DNA of 64,000 nucleotides from Vulcanimicrobiota bacterium. Its GTDB lineage: Bacteria; Vulcanimicrobiota; Vulcanimicrobiia; Vulcanimicrobiales; Vulcanimicrobiaceae. Of this stretch, positions 8,154 to 16,608 are shown piece by piece. Each line of letters starts with the position of its first letter. Positions within the stretch are counted from its first letter, which is position 1. The notes under the pieces were generated by a model, which was not told where the DNA came from, did not search any database, and saw only the letters and a program-made list of their open reading frames with translations. Made by a program: the position numbers and the translations under genes. The stretch covers positions 91,224-155,223 of the forward strand of contig DAHUXH010000008.1 in the NCBI GenBank assembly GCA_027307235.1, given 5' to 3'.

Positions 8154-9299
8154 ATGCGTGTGCTTTTCGTTCCGCGCGGCGACGTCGAACGCGCCTTCGG
8201 CGGCGACATTTTACAAATGAGCGCGACCGCGCACCGGCTGCGCGACCTCGGCGTCGAACTGGACGTCGGTCCGCCGGAGCGCGCGCTGGCCGAGCGCTAC
8301 GACGTCGTGCATCTTTGGACGCCGTTGCAGTTTCCCGAACAGCTCCTCGCGCAGCTCGACGAACTCCAACCCGTTCGGCACCATAGCAAAGTCGTGCTCT
8401 CGACCATTTGGGCGCCGTTTACCACGATGGCATGGATGCGGGCGGCAAAAGGCTGGTTGTACGGACGCAGCCCCGATCTCGGGGCGCTCGACATCTTTTC
8501 CGCCGAGCACGATCTGCGCCAACTCGCCAATCGCGAACTGCAGTTCTCGGTGGACGGATCGTATGTGTATCCGTACGCGGCCCATCCCGGCGCCGCGCTG
8601 TGCCGTCACGTGATCGAGCGCGTCGATGCGATGTTGCCCAACGCCTACATGGAAGCGCAAGCAATCTTTACCAACATGGGCGTGCACTGCGACTTCTTTG
8701 TCGTGCCCAACGCTGTCGACGTCGAGTTGTTCTCGGCCGCCGATCCGCAAGCGGTTCCGGCCGAGATTCGCGATCGTCCGTTCGCGATGATGAGCGCGCG
8801 TTTCGACAGCCGCAAGCAACAAGATTTCGTGTTGCTCGCACTCAAGCATCTCGACGTCCCGCTCGTGTTCGTGGGCGGCATCGGCGACGTCGAGACGTTT
8901 CATCGGTTCAAGGCAATAGGAGCCACGCGCAGGGCTCCCGTCTTTCTGCTCCCGATGATGCCGCAGGACCAGCTACGCAATCTCTATGCCGCCGCAAGCG
9001 TGCATCTCATGCCGAGTCTGTTCGAATCTCCGGGCCTCGCCTCGCTCGAAGCCGCGCTGCTGGATTGCAGCCTCGTGGTCGGCGGTCTCGGGTATGAAAC
9101 CGAATACTTCCGCGAAGAGGCCTATTATTGCGACCCGTGCGATGCGTTTTCGATCGCGCGCGCCGTCGAGCGCGCCTTCGCCAACCACGAGGCCGACAGT
9201 GAACGGCGCGCATCCCTGCGTGACCGGATTACGCGCGACTACACGTGGCTTGCCGCCGCCCAAGCCACCGCCCGCGCCTACGAACGAGTAACGCGCTAG
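8154..9299 (+). CDS. Family 1/4-type glycosyltransferase
   Basis: A 381-residue GT-B enzyme. The N-terminal domain starts MRVLFVPRGD and contains FGGDILQMSATAHRLRDLGV, the usual GT4 acceptor-side glycine-rich opening. The C-terminal domain has VVPNAVDVELF, FVGGIGDVETF and HLMPSLFESPGLASLEA, matching the nucleotide-sugar-binding E(x7)E region of GT4 enzymes. It transfers a sugar from a nucleotide donor to an unknown acceptor such as lipid, glycan or small molecule. It has no glycan-cluster neighbours. The following 174 bases (9300-9473) contain only a short GC-rich tandem repeat and no convincing gene. Confidence 0.85.
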   Translation: MRVLFVPRGDVERAFGGDILQMSATAHRLRDLGVELDVGPPERALAERYDVVHLWTPLQFPEQLLAQLDELQPVRHHSKVVLSTIWAPFTTMAWMRAAKGWLYGRSPDLGALDIFSAEHDLRQLANRELQFSVDGSYVYPYAAHPGAALCRHVIERVDAMLPNAYMEAQAIFTNMGVHCDFFVVPNAVDVELFSAADPQAVPAEIRDRPFAMMSARFDSRKQQDFVLLALKHLDVPLVFVGGIGDVETFHRFKAIGATRRAPVFLLPMMPQDQLRNLYAAASVHLMPSLFESPGLASLEAALLDCSLVVGGLGYETEYFREEAYYCDPCDAFSIARAVERAFANHEADSERRASLRDRITRDYTWLAAAQATARAYERVTR

Positions 9300-9473
9300 C
9301 GTCCAGGAAGCCGCCATCAACGCGCGACGCGCGACGCGCGAACGGCGTTATCGACGAGGTCTGCGATGCGGTTGCGGCGTTACCATCGATCGCGCGCGAT
9401 CTCGGCGTGACGCGCGCAACCTTGCACGAAGTCACTCGCGCGACGGCCGAACAGCTCGCGCTGGTACGAACCG

Positions 9474-10958
9474 CTATTCCTTGACGACGCGGATGATCTT
9501 GAGTTCGTCGTCGTAGGGGCCTTGGATGCGGGTGCCCGCTTTCATCTCCAAACGCAGATAGTCGATCAGCCCGTCTGTGATCTCTTCTCCGGGGGAGAGC
9601 ACAGGGATGCCCGGCGGGTAAGGCGAGATCGTCTCGGCGCAGATGCGTCCCTTGCTCTCGCGAAACTTGACGAACTCGGTCTGCGCGAGAAACGCGTCGC
9701 GCGGAAGCATCCGCATCGGCGGAATCTCGGGCAACCGGTACGAGCCCTTCTTCAAGCGCTGCTGGAGCACGCCCGAGGGCGCGTAGAGATCGACCGGGCG
9801 TTCGTCGCGTGCGAGTTCTTCGAAGGCAGCGACGAAGCGGTCCGCCGCATCGCTGGTCGTGCCGATCGTGAAGAGCGCGACGACGTTGAACAAGTCCGCC
9901 AGCTCGACTTGAATGTTGTAACGGCGGCGCAGAATCTCCGACGCCTCGTAGCCCGTGTAGCCGAGACCTTTGACGGCGACGGTGATCTTCGTCGGATCGA
10001 GATTGAAGACACCGTGACGCCCGCGAATCTCTTCACCGAAGCAGTAGATACCGGCGATGCGGTTCAGGCGGCGCCGCGTCTCTTGCGCGAGGTCGATCGT
10101 GCGCGAAAGCAGCGCCGCCCCGTTGGTTGCCATCTGCATGCGTGCTACGTCGAGCGAGGCGACCATCGGCAGATTGGGCGACGTCGACAAGAACATCTTG
10201 AGGACCGACTTCAAGCGATCGACCCGGACGCGATCGCCGATCTGGTGAAGCATTGCACACTGCGAAAATGCCGAGAGCATCTTGTGCGTCGAATTGATGC
10301 ACATGTCGGCGCGGGCTTGCGTCGCCGAGATCGGCAATGCGGGATGAAACTGGAAGTGCGGTCCCCAGGCCTCGTCGACGAGCAGCAGTTTTCCGGCATC
10401 GTGAACGATGCGTTCGATCGCCTGAAGATCCGCCGCGACACCGTAATACGTCGGTGAAACAACGTACACAGCCTTGATGTCCGGATGCTCGTCCAGCGTG
10501 CGCGCGATCGTGTCGGGCGTCACGCAATGATCCATGTGCATCTCTTGATCAACGGCGGGCTGCATATAGATCGGATGCGCGCCGCTCATCACCAGGCCGC
10601 CGAGCATCGACTTGTGCGAATTGCGCGGGACGGCGATCTTGTCGCCGGGATTGATCGCGGTCATCATCATGCACTGATTGCCGCTGGTCGAACCGTTGAT
10701 GAGGAAGAACGTGCGGTCGGCGCCGTAGGCTTCGGCGGCGAGTTCTTGCGCCTCTCTGATCGACTCAGTCGGCTGCAGCAGATCGTCGATGCCCGGCATG
10801 GGCGTTAAGTCGATCGCGCAGATGTTGTCGCCGACGAATTCGCGGAACGAGCGCTCCATGCCGATGCCCTGCATGTGGCCCGGCGTGTGAAACGGGATGA
10901 CGCCTGAGTCGACATAGTCGAGCAGCGCCTGAAAGTAGGGCGTTTTGGTTTGGTCCAC
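9474..10958 (-). CDS. Orn/Lys/Arg decarboxylase family enzyme (PLP fold I)
   Basis: A 494-residue enzyme of the Bacillus SpeA/YaaO-like group. An N-terminal PFHTPGHMQG motif is followed by the substrate-side IDLTPMPGIDDLLQP, the PLP-contacting FFLINGSTSGNQ, LLVDEAWGPHF and the Schiff-base lysine in NSTHKMLSAFSQ. A C-terminal domain has ETISPYPPGIPVLSPGE. It probably makes agmatine, cadaverine or putrescine; the exact amino acid cannot be read from sequence. It starts at GTG 10958, 12 bases after bioB, so it is apparently the last gene of the biotin operon. A polyamine role links it functionally to speD/speE at 39027-40407. Confidence 0.88.
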   Translation of the reverse strand: MDQTKTPYFQALLDYVDSGVIPFHTPGHMQGIGMERSFREFVGDNICAIDLTPMPGIDDLLQPTESIREAQELAAEAYGADRTFFLINGSTSGNQCMMMTAINPGDKIAVPRNSHKSMLGGLVMSGAHPIYMQPAVDQEMHMDHCVTPDTIARTLDEHPDIKAVYVVSPTYYGVAADLQAIERIVHDAGKLLLVDEAWGPHFQFHPALPISATQARADMCINSTHKMLSAFSQCAMLHQIGDRVRVDRLKSVLKMFLSTSPNLPMVASLDVARMQMATNGAALLSRTIDLAQETRRRLNRIAGIYCFGEEIRGRHGVFNLDPTKITVAVKGLGYTGYEASEILRRRYNIQVELADLFNVVALFTIGTTSDAADRFVAAFEELARDERPVDLYAPSGVLQQRLKKGSYRLPEIPPMRMLPRDAFLAQTEFVKFRESKGRICAETISPYPPGIPVLSPGEEITDGLIDYLRLEMKAGTRIQGPYDDELKIIRVVKE

Positions 10959-10970
10959 CGCCGGTCGCGC

Positions 10971-11954
10971 CTAGGCCAGAATTTCGAAGCCGAGGCGATC
11001 GAGCATCGCGAAGTCGTCGGCGTCCCGGCGACCTTGCGTCGTCAAGTAGTTCCCGAGCACGATTCCGCTCGCGCCGCTGCGCATGCCGAGGTCTTGCAGC
11101 CCTTGCAGCGTGATCTCACGGCCGCCCGCGAAGCGCACGAGCGCGCGCGGCAGAGCCAGACGCGCCGCCGCGACGAAGCGCAGCGCCTGCGTCGGTTCCA
11201 CGACTGAACGATCGCCGAACGGCGTTCCTTCGCGCGGGTTCAGGAAATTGATCGGCACCTCTTGCGGTTCGAGGTGCTGCAACGCACACAAGAACTCGAC
11301 GCGGTCTTCGATCGTCTCGCCCATGCCAATGATGCCGCCGCAGCACAGTTCGAGGCCGTGCGCCTTCACGCTCTGACACGTCTCCCAGCGCTCATCGTAG
11401 GTGTGCGTGGTGCAGACCGACGGAAAGTACCGGCGAGAAGTTTCGAGATTGTGATTGACTTTGTCGACGCCCGCCTCGACGAGCTTTGCCAGATGCTCTT
11501 CGCGCAAAATGCCGAGCGAGACCGCGACCGTGAGCGGCAATTCCGCTTTGATGATGCGTACTGCTTCGCAGACGCGATCGATCAGCTTCATCGAAGGACC
11601 GCGCACCGCGACCACGATGCAAAACTCGCTTGCGCCGCGCAGACGCGCGTCCCGCGCAGCCTCGACAAAGCCTTCAACGCTCGAGAGCGGCTCGGGCGAA
11701 ACATCGGTTGCATAGCGCGCGGATTGCGAACAGAAGTTGCAATCCTCCGAACAGCCGCCTTTCTTGGCGTTGTAGAGCACTTCGACGGCGATGCCGTTGC
11801 CGCAAAACTTCTCACGCACTTCGTCAGCCAGCGCGAGCAGAGCGGGAACGTCGCTATCGGGAAGACGCATGATCGCGTCGAGCAGGTCGCGATCGGCGGG
11901 AAGACCGTTTTCAAGAACGCGCTCACGAGCGCGTTCGAGGATGCTGTGGGGCAC
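10971..11954 (-). CDS. bioB: Biotin synthase
   Basis: Radical SAM enzyme inserting sulfur into dethiobiotin. The 327 residues contain the CxxxCxxC cluster motif (C68, C72, C75 in GGCSEDCNFCSQS) and YNAKKGG just before it. Further matches are CCGGIIGMGET, NFLNPREGTP and the C-terminal GGREITLQ with the arginine ligand of the [2Fe-2S] cluster. It follows bioD by 21 bases in a bioA-bioF-bioD-bioB operon and precedes the decarboxylase gene. Length and motifs are typical, so the assignment is secure. Confidence 0.97.
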   Translation of the reverse strand: MPHSILERARERVLENGLPADRDLLDAIMRLPDSDVPALLALADEVREKFCGNGIAVEVLYNAKKGGCSEDCNFCSQSARYATDVSPEPLSSVEGFVEAARDARLRGASEFCIVVAVRGPSMKLIDRVCEAVRIIKAELPLTVAVSLGILREEHLAKLVEAGVDKVNHNLETSRRYFPSVCTTHTYDERWETCQSVKAHGLELCCGGIIGMGETIEDRVEFLCALQHLEPQEVPINFLNPREGTPFGDRSVVEPTQALRFVAAARLALPRALVRFAGGREITLQGLQDLGMRSGASGIVLGNYLTTQGRRDADDFAMLDRLGFEILA

Positions 11955-11975
11955 GAGCGTTTCGGTTACCTCGAA

Positions 11976-12623
11976 TTAATGGATCAGCGAACCGAAGAGT
12001 CGCGCGCCGGCTTCGACGGCGCTGCTTTCATCGCTCGCAAACGGCAGAATCCCCACTCGCGGCGCGATTCCCTGCAACGCCCGCTCAACGTCGCGCCGGT
12101 AGGCGGGCTGCGCACTCCCCCAGCGCTCGCAGAGCACGACAAAAGCCACGCGCAGGTCGGCGTGCTCGCACGCTTCGAGCGTCAGCCGCGCGTGGTTGAT
12201 GCAGCCCAGCCGAAGCCCGACGACGAGCACGGTCGCGAGGCCCGCCGGACCGGCGACGTGGCGAAAATCCTCACGCGCGTTGAGCGGCACGAGCAGCCCG
12301 CCCGCCCCCTCCGCGACGAGCGGCCCGGGGCGCTCGCGCAAGCGAGCGCGCAGATCGCCTGCCGCGACCGGTGTACGGCCTTCGGCAAGCGCTGCGCTCC
12401 AGGGATCGGCCGGTGCGGCGAAGCGCGCGTACTCGATGCCTTCGCATCCCGAGAGCGCCGCCGCACGCTGCGCATCGCCCGGGTCACCGCCGGCGACCCC
12501 GGTCTGCACGAGTTTCACGATCGCCGGCGTGAGCGCGGCTTCGCGCAGCGCGCGTGCCAGCGACGCGCTCACGATCGTCTTGCCGACATCGGTGTCGGTG
12601 CCGGTTACGAAGTAGCGATGCAC
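11976..12623 (-). CDS. bioD: Dethiobiotin synthetase
   Basis: Closes the ureido ring of diaminopelargonate with ATP and CO2. The 215 residues open with FVTGTDTDVGKT, the diagnostic P-loop (K15). VKLVQTGV carries the conserved lysine, then VAEGAGGLLVPL, and VVGLRLGCINHARLT corresponds to the nucleotide-binding region. The start overlaps the end of bioF by 19 bases, indicating translational coupling in the biotin operon. Confidence 0.95.
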   Translation of the reverse strand: MHRYFVTGTDTDVGKTIVSASLARALREAALTPAIVKLVQTGVAGGDPGDAQRAAALSGCEGIEYARFAAPADPWSAALAEGRTPVAAGDLRARLRERPGPLVAEGAGGLLVPLNAREDFRHVAGPAGLATVLVVGLRLGCINHARLTLEACEHADLRVAFVVLCERWGSAQPAYRRDVERALQGIAPRVGILPFASDESSAVEAGARLFGSLIH

Positions 12624-13708
12624 CGCTGCAGTTCGCGCAAGAAGATGTCGAGGTGCTCGTCGGTATGATCGGCGCGTACAGCCAGACGCAGACGTGACGC
12701 TCCCGGAGGAACGGTGGGCGGACGCACGGCCGGCGCGTAGATGCGCTTCTCCAACAGCGCGCGCGAGAGGTTGAGCGCATGCGTCTCGGTGCCGAGCAGG
12801 ATGGGAACGATCGGTGATCGTTCATCGCCGCACGTCACAGCGCCGACTTCACGCAGACCGCTTCTCATCAGTTGTGACGCTCTGACCAAGCGCGAGCGGC
12901 TTTCGTCTGCTTGGCGCGCGATGGCAAGCGCGACGCGGGCCGCGAGCGCCAACTGCGGCGGCAGCGCGGTGTCGAAGATGAACGTGCGCGCGGTGCTGAT
13001 CAGCAGTTCGATGACGCGCGCGGGACCGGCGACGAAACCGCCGAGCCCGCCCAACGCTTTGGAGAGTGTCCCGAACACGACGATGCGCGGATCGTCGAGT
13101 CCGTGTGCCAATCCGGCGCCTTCACGACCGAACACGCCGAGCGCGTGCGCCTCGTCCAGCAGCAGCACGTCGTCGGGTCCGAGTTGTGCGAGCAGCGCGG
13201 CCGGTTCGACGCGGTCGCCGTCCATGCCGAAGAGCGTCTCACTGACGACCATCGTCGCCGCCGGACGCCTTTCTCGCCCCGGCAGCGCTCCGTGCGGATA
13301 GATGGTGCGCGCGACCTTGGTGAGACGGATGCCGTCGATGAACGAGGCGTGCGTGAGCGCGTCGGACGCAATGGCATCCACGACCGGGGCAAGCGCGGTG
13401 ACGGCCCCGATCGCTGCGAGATAGCCGGACGAGAAGAGCAGCGCGCGCTCGCGCCCGAGCCACGCGGCAAGCTCTTCTTCCAACAACGAGTGTTCCCGGT
13501 GGCGTCCCCCGAGCAGACGCGCGCCACCCGATCCGACCCGGCGCGCGCGTTTGAGCGCCTCGACCACGCGAGGATCGGCGGCCAGTCCGAGATAGTCGTT
13601 GCTTGCGAAGTCGATGACGTTCTCGACCTGATACGCTTGCAGTTCGCGCGTCCGATGCTGCGCCGCGATCTGCGCGAGCCGCTCCTCGATCCGCCCGATA
13701 TAGCTCAC
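12605..13708 (-). CDS. bioF: 8-amino-7-oxononanoate synthase
   Basis: PLP enzyme condensing pimeloyl thioester with alanine. The 367 residues show FASNDYLGLAADPRV, GSGGARLLGGRHREHSLLE, FSSGYLAAIGAV, LLLDEAHALGVFGREGAG and the lysine-bearing VFGTLSKALGGLGGFVAG. These distinguish AONS from the related KBL and ALAS families mainly by context: the gene lies between bioA (4-base overlap) and bioD (19-base overlap). Slightly shorter than E. coli BioF (384), with no missing block evident. Confidence 0.93.
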   Translation of the reverse strand: MSYIGRIEERLAQIAAQHRTRELQAYQVENVIDFASNDYLGLAADPRVVEALKRARRVGSGGARLLGGRHREHSLLEEELAAWLGRERALLFSSGYLAAIGAVTALAPVVDAIASDALTHASFIDGIRLTKVARTIYPHGALPGRERRPAATMVVSETLFGMDGDRVEPAALLAQLGPDDVLLLDEAHALGVFGREGAGLAHGLDDPRIVVFGTLSKALGGLGGFVAGPARVIELLISTARTFIFDTALPPQLALAARVALAIARQADESRSRLVRASQLMRSGLREVGAVTCGDERSPIVPILLGTETHALNLSRALLEKRIYAPAVRPPTVPPGASRLRLAVRADHTDEHLDIFLRELQRCIATS

Positions 13709-14922
13709 TGCGACAACTCTTCCGTGAGCGCGTCGAAGAAGCCGTCGATCTCCGCGGTCGTCGAGGAGAGCGGCGGAACGAGCTGCACCACATCACCGAT
13801 CGGTCGCGTGAAATATCCGCGCTCGTAGAGACCGTTCGCGACCCGCCACGCCGCCGTCGGTGCGCCCGCCGCGTCGAGCACGCCGGCATCGAGTTCGATG
13901 CCGCACATCAGGCCCCGAGCGCGAACTTCACGGACACCGGGATGCTTATCCAGTTCGCGCAGTCGCGCGGCGACGTGTGACGACAGCGCGCCGACGCGCT
14001 CCAAGACGCGTTCTTCCGCAAACAGGTCGAGGGAGGCTAGCGCAGCCGCGCATGCGATCGGGTTTCCCGCGTAGGAATGACCGTGAAAGAAGTGGCGGTG
14101 CTCTGCATGCGCGCCGAGAAACGCATCGTGAACGCGCGCGCGCACGATCGTCGCCGAGAGCGCCAGCGCCCCGCCGGTCAGCCCTTTGCCGGCACAGACG
14201 ACGTCAGGCCGCAGCGCCGTTTGCTCGTACGCGAACATCGTCCCGGTTCGGCCGAAGCCGGTCGCGATCTCGTCGACGATGAGCAGCGGGGTGATGTCGC
14301 GCAATGCGTCGTACCGGTCTGCGGGCACTAGACGCATGCCCGCCGAGGCTTGCACCAGGGGTTCGACGATCACCGCGGCGACGTCCGGATCGTTCACCAC
14401 GCCCGGCGCTTCGTCGAATGAGACGACGTCGAAGGTGATCGCTGAAAAACGCGCCTTGAACACTGCGATGTCCGAGACGCTCATTGCGCCGGCGGTATCG
14501 CCGTGATATGCGTCATGTAATCGGACGAAGCGGGTGCGCTGCGGTTCACCGACGTTCTGCCAATACTGCAGCGACATTTTCAGCGCTGCCTCGACGGCGC
14601 TTGCGCCGTCGCTTGCGAAGAACGCGACGTCGAGCGCGGTCAGCGCACACAAGCGCGAGGCCAAGGTTTCGGCGACCGGATTGGTCGCACCGAGCAGTGT
14701 CGCGTGATCCAGCAGCGCTGCCTGCGCGGCTATCGCGGCGACGATGCGCGGATGCGAATGCCCGTGAATCGTCGTCCAAATCGAACTGACCGCATCGAAT
14801 ACCCGATTGCCGCGGACATCATACAAATAGTTCCCCTCGCCGCGCGTGAACGTGCGCGACGAGCGATCGAACGATGCCGCCTGAGTGAAGGGCAGCCACA
14901 GCGCACTGCGATCCGAAGCCAT
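13705..14922 (-). CDS. bioA: Adenosylmethionine-8-amino-7-oxononanoate aminotransferase
   Basis: Class III aminotransferase using SAM as amino donor. Signatures: LWLPFTQ at the N-terminus (equivalent of the WHPYT motif), DGASAVEAALKMSLQYW, YHGDTAGAMS, LIVDEIATGFGRTGTMFAYE, and the PLP lysine in VCAGKGLTGG. I chose ATG 14922; an in-frame TTG at 14994 would add about 24 residues unlike the family's start. It is the first biotin gene. Pimeloyl-precursor genes (bioC, bioH, bioW or bioI) are not in the window. Repeat copy C lies about 75 bases upstream, between this gene and the HNH gene. Confidence 0.93.
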   Translation of the reverse strand: MASDRSALWLPFTQAASFDRSSRTFTRGEGNYLYDVRGNRVFDAVSSIWTTIHGHSHPRIVAAIAAQAALLDHATLLGATNPVAETLASRLCALTALDVAFFASDGASAVEAALKMSLQYWQNVGEPQRTRFVRLHDAYHGDTAGAMSVSDIAVFKARFSAITFDVVSFDEAPGVVNDPDVAAVIVEPLVQASAGMRLVPADRYDALRDITPLLIVDEIATGFGRTGTMFAYEQTALRPDVVCAGKGLTGGALALSATIVRARVHDAFLGAHAEHRHFFHGHSYAGNPIACAAALASLDLFAEERVLERVGALSSHVAARLRELDKHPGVREVRARGLMCGIELDAGVLDAAGAPTAAWRVANGLYERGYFTRPIGDVVQLVPPLSSTTAEIDGFFDALTEELSQ

Positions 14923-14997
14923 GCGGCCCACGTTCTTCGCGCAGATCGCAACAGAGCCTCGCAAACCGAGGTGAACCTCTCGTTCTACAACCAAGCC

Positions 14998-15105
14998 GCT
15001 AGGAAGCGTTGATTTCCGTCAGGCCGAGGCGCGAAGAGGCGAAGTGTACTACGGTACACGAGCCGCTTCGCAACGAAGGCCTGGCGGAAATCAACGCTTC
15101 CTAGC
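14998..15105 (-). repeat. Dispersed palindromic repeat, copy C
   Basis: A 108-bp palindrome whose outer 21 bases on each side pair perfectly, from GCTAGGAAGCG through TTGATTTCCG. The tip is GTGTAC, TACG, GTACAC on the + strand. The TAG stop codon of the HNH gene (15101-15103) falls inside the outer arm. It separates the HNH gene from the co-oriented biotin operon. Confidence 0.94.
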
Positions 15106-15628
15106 CGATGCGTTCTTCGATGGAGACGTTGTAGAGGAATAGGAACTTGCCCCACTCGTCGGGGAGCGTGTTGCGCTTGATCTGAATCCACGGGATGTAC
15201 TTGGGCTGCTTGGGCTTGCGGCGCAGCGCCATGTTCGCCTCGTCAGGCGTGCGATTGTTCTTGCGGTTGTTGCAGCGCATACATGCCGCCACCAGGTTTT
15301 CCCATGTTGACGGGCCGCCTTTGCTCTTGGGAACGACGTGATCGACCGTCATCAGCTTCTCGCCGTGGAGTCCGCAATACTGGCACATGTGATCGTCGCG
15401 AATGAGGACGTTCTTCTTGGTCAGCGCGACCTTTTGCATCGGGCGCCGGATGTAGTAGAGCATGCGGATGATCGAGGGCATGCGCATGGCGAAGGTCTGC
15501 GCGCCGATCAGCCGGTCGCGATCGTGCACGATCTCCGCTTTCCCGGCGAAAATCAACTTGACGGCGCGCTGAAAACTGGTGATGTTGAGCGCCTCGTAGG
15601 TGAAGTTCAAGACCAGGACTTCCGTCAC
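15101..15628 (-). CDS. HNH endonuclease family protein
   Basis: A 175-residue protein with a beta-rich N-terminus (VLVLNFTYEALNITSFQRAVKLIFAGKAEIV). The HNH zinc-finger nuclease core is C-x2-C in MCQYCGLHGEKLMTVDHVVPKSKGG, then NLVAACMRCNNRKNNRTP. This stand-alone HNH family is widespread in cyanobacteria and many environmental phyla without a proven role; it is not tied to an intron, phage or restriction locus here. I start it at GTG 15628 because GGAGGA sits 8 bases upstream; longer frames lack that support. The stop codon lies in repeat copy C. Confidence 0.88.
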   Translation of the reverse strand: MTEVLVLNFTYEALNITSFQRAVKLIFAGKAEIVHDRDRLIGAQTFAMRMPSIIRMLYYIRRPMQKVALTKKNVLIRDDHMCQYCGLHGEKLMTVDHVVPKSKGGPSTWENLVAACMRCNNRKNNRTPDEANMALRRKPKQPKYIPWIQIKRNTLPDEWGKFLFLYNVSIEERIG

Positions 15629-15692
15629 GGTCGGCGTCCTCCAAGCGTCGTGTGTGCGGTAGCAGCGTCCATTAATGCACGAAAGCGAGGCA

Positions 15693-15980
15693 TCACGTGC
15701 CTCGCTTTCTGACAAAGGTCATGCGGGTTTCGGTTAGCATCTGCGCCATTGCCAACCGTTCATCGGGCCGTAACCTCTCTTTTACCCTCTCGAAGGCAGC
15801 CGACGCGATGTCGATCGCGATCGCCGCGGCCTCGAGGTCCGGCTCGCGGCCTTCCTGATCGGCGAGGTAGGCATGTGCCGCCAGCGCCATCGTCGCGACG
15901 ACTTCGCTTGCAAGCGGTTCGATGGTGGGAACCGCCCCTTGCTCGGCAATCGTCTGGCGCGTCGGTGTCTGCGCACTCAT
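15693..15980 (-). CDS. DUF1844-like small protein
   Basis: 95 residues, soluble, largely helical. The pattern EVVATMALAAHAYLADQEG, AIAIDIASAAFERVKERL, then LRPDERLAMAQMLTETRMTFV matches the DUF1844 layout: a hydrophobic helix, an ID-containing helix, then a terminal helix. The function is unknown. It lies 14 bases downstream of pdxT and is probably co-transcribed with pdxST. The family assignment is from recollected pattern only. Confidence 0.65.
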   Translation of the reverse strand: MSAQTPTRQTIAEQGAVPTIEPLASEVVATMALAAHAYLADQEGREPDLEAAAIAIDIASAAFERVKERLRPDERLAMAQMLTETRMTFVRKRGT

Positions 15981-15993
15981 GGTGCGGGAAGGA

Positions 15994-16608
15994 TTAAGCG
16001 GCGTCGCGGCTGTTCCCTACGGTCGGCGTCTGCTCGACCATCGAAAGGAAGTAGCGGTGTACGCGATCGTCGCTCGTAAGTTCGGGGTGAAACGACGTAC
16101 CCAGCACCTGACCCTCACGCACCATGACGCCGTGGCCGTCGCGCTCGGCGAGCACCTCGACATGCGGCCCGGCACGTTCAATCCACGGCGCGCGAATGAA
16201 GATCGCCGGAAATGGCCGCGAACCGAGCGCAGGAATCGTGAGATCGACCTCCGCCGACTCGTTCTGCCGCCCGAACGCATTGCGGCGGACGGTGACGTCG
16301 ATCAAGCCGAGCGTCGGCTGGTCGAGATCGGCGACCTCGCGCGCGGCGACGATCATGCCCATGCAGGTACCCCACAGCGGCATGCCCGCACGCACGCGCG
16401 TCGCGATCGGTTCAGCGAGTCCAAAGCGAGAGAGCAGCTTCATCACGGTGGTCGACTCACCACCGGGAATCACCAAACCGCCGACGCTCGCCAGTTGCGC
16501 CGCCGTCTTCACCGCGATCGCGTTCGCTCCGGCCCGCTCGAGTGCGCGCAGATGCTCGCCGACGTCGCCTTGAAGCGCGAGAACGCCGATTGTTTTCTTA
16601 GTTGCCAC
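15994..16608 (-). CDS. pdxT: Pyridoxal 5'-phosphate synthase glutaminase subunit
   Basis: Class I glutamine amidotransferase that feeds ammonia to PdxS. The 204 residues begin [18 protein letters not shown]. They contain [11 protein letters not shown], the nucleophile cysteine in [24 protein letters not shown], and the catalytic His-Glu in [12 protein letters not shown] 16608 is chosen because it aligns the conserved start; the longer frame in the same register only reads into pdxS. It overlaps the pdxS 3' end by 11 bases, so the two are translationally coupled. Confidence 0.96.
   Translation of the reverse strand: MATKKTIGVLALQGDVGEHLRALERAGANAIAVKTAAQLASVGGLVIPGGESTTVMKLLSRFGLAEPIATRVRAGMPLWGTCMGMIVAAREVADLDQPTLGLIDVTVRRNAFGRQNESAEVDLTIPALGSRPFPAIFIRAPWIERAGPHVEVLAERDGHGVMVREGQVLGTSFHPELTSDDRVHRYFLSMVEQTPTVGNSRDAA

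Noticed and set aside
9318..9342. GCGCGAC tandem repeat
   Set aside because: Two to three units in a GC-rich spacer; too short to be more than slippage.
9245..9484. Possible 79-codon gene after the glycosyltransferase
   Set aside because: It overlaps two recognised genes, lacks a ribosome-binding site and a domain, and begins in a short GC-rich repeat. The segment VIDEVCDAVAALPSIARDLGV looks protein-like, so a remnant gene is possible but not supported.
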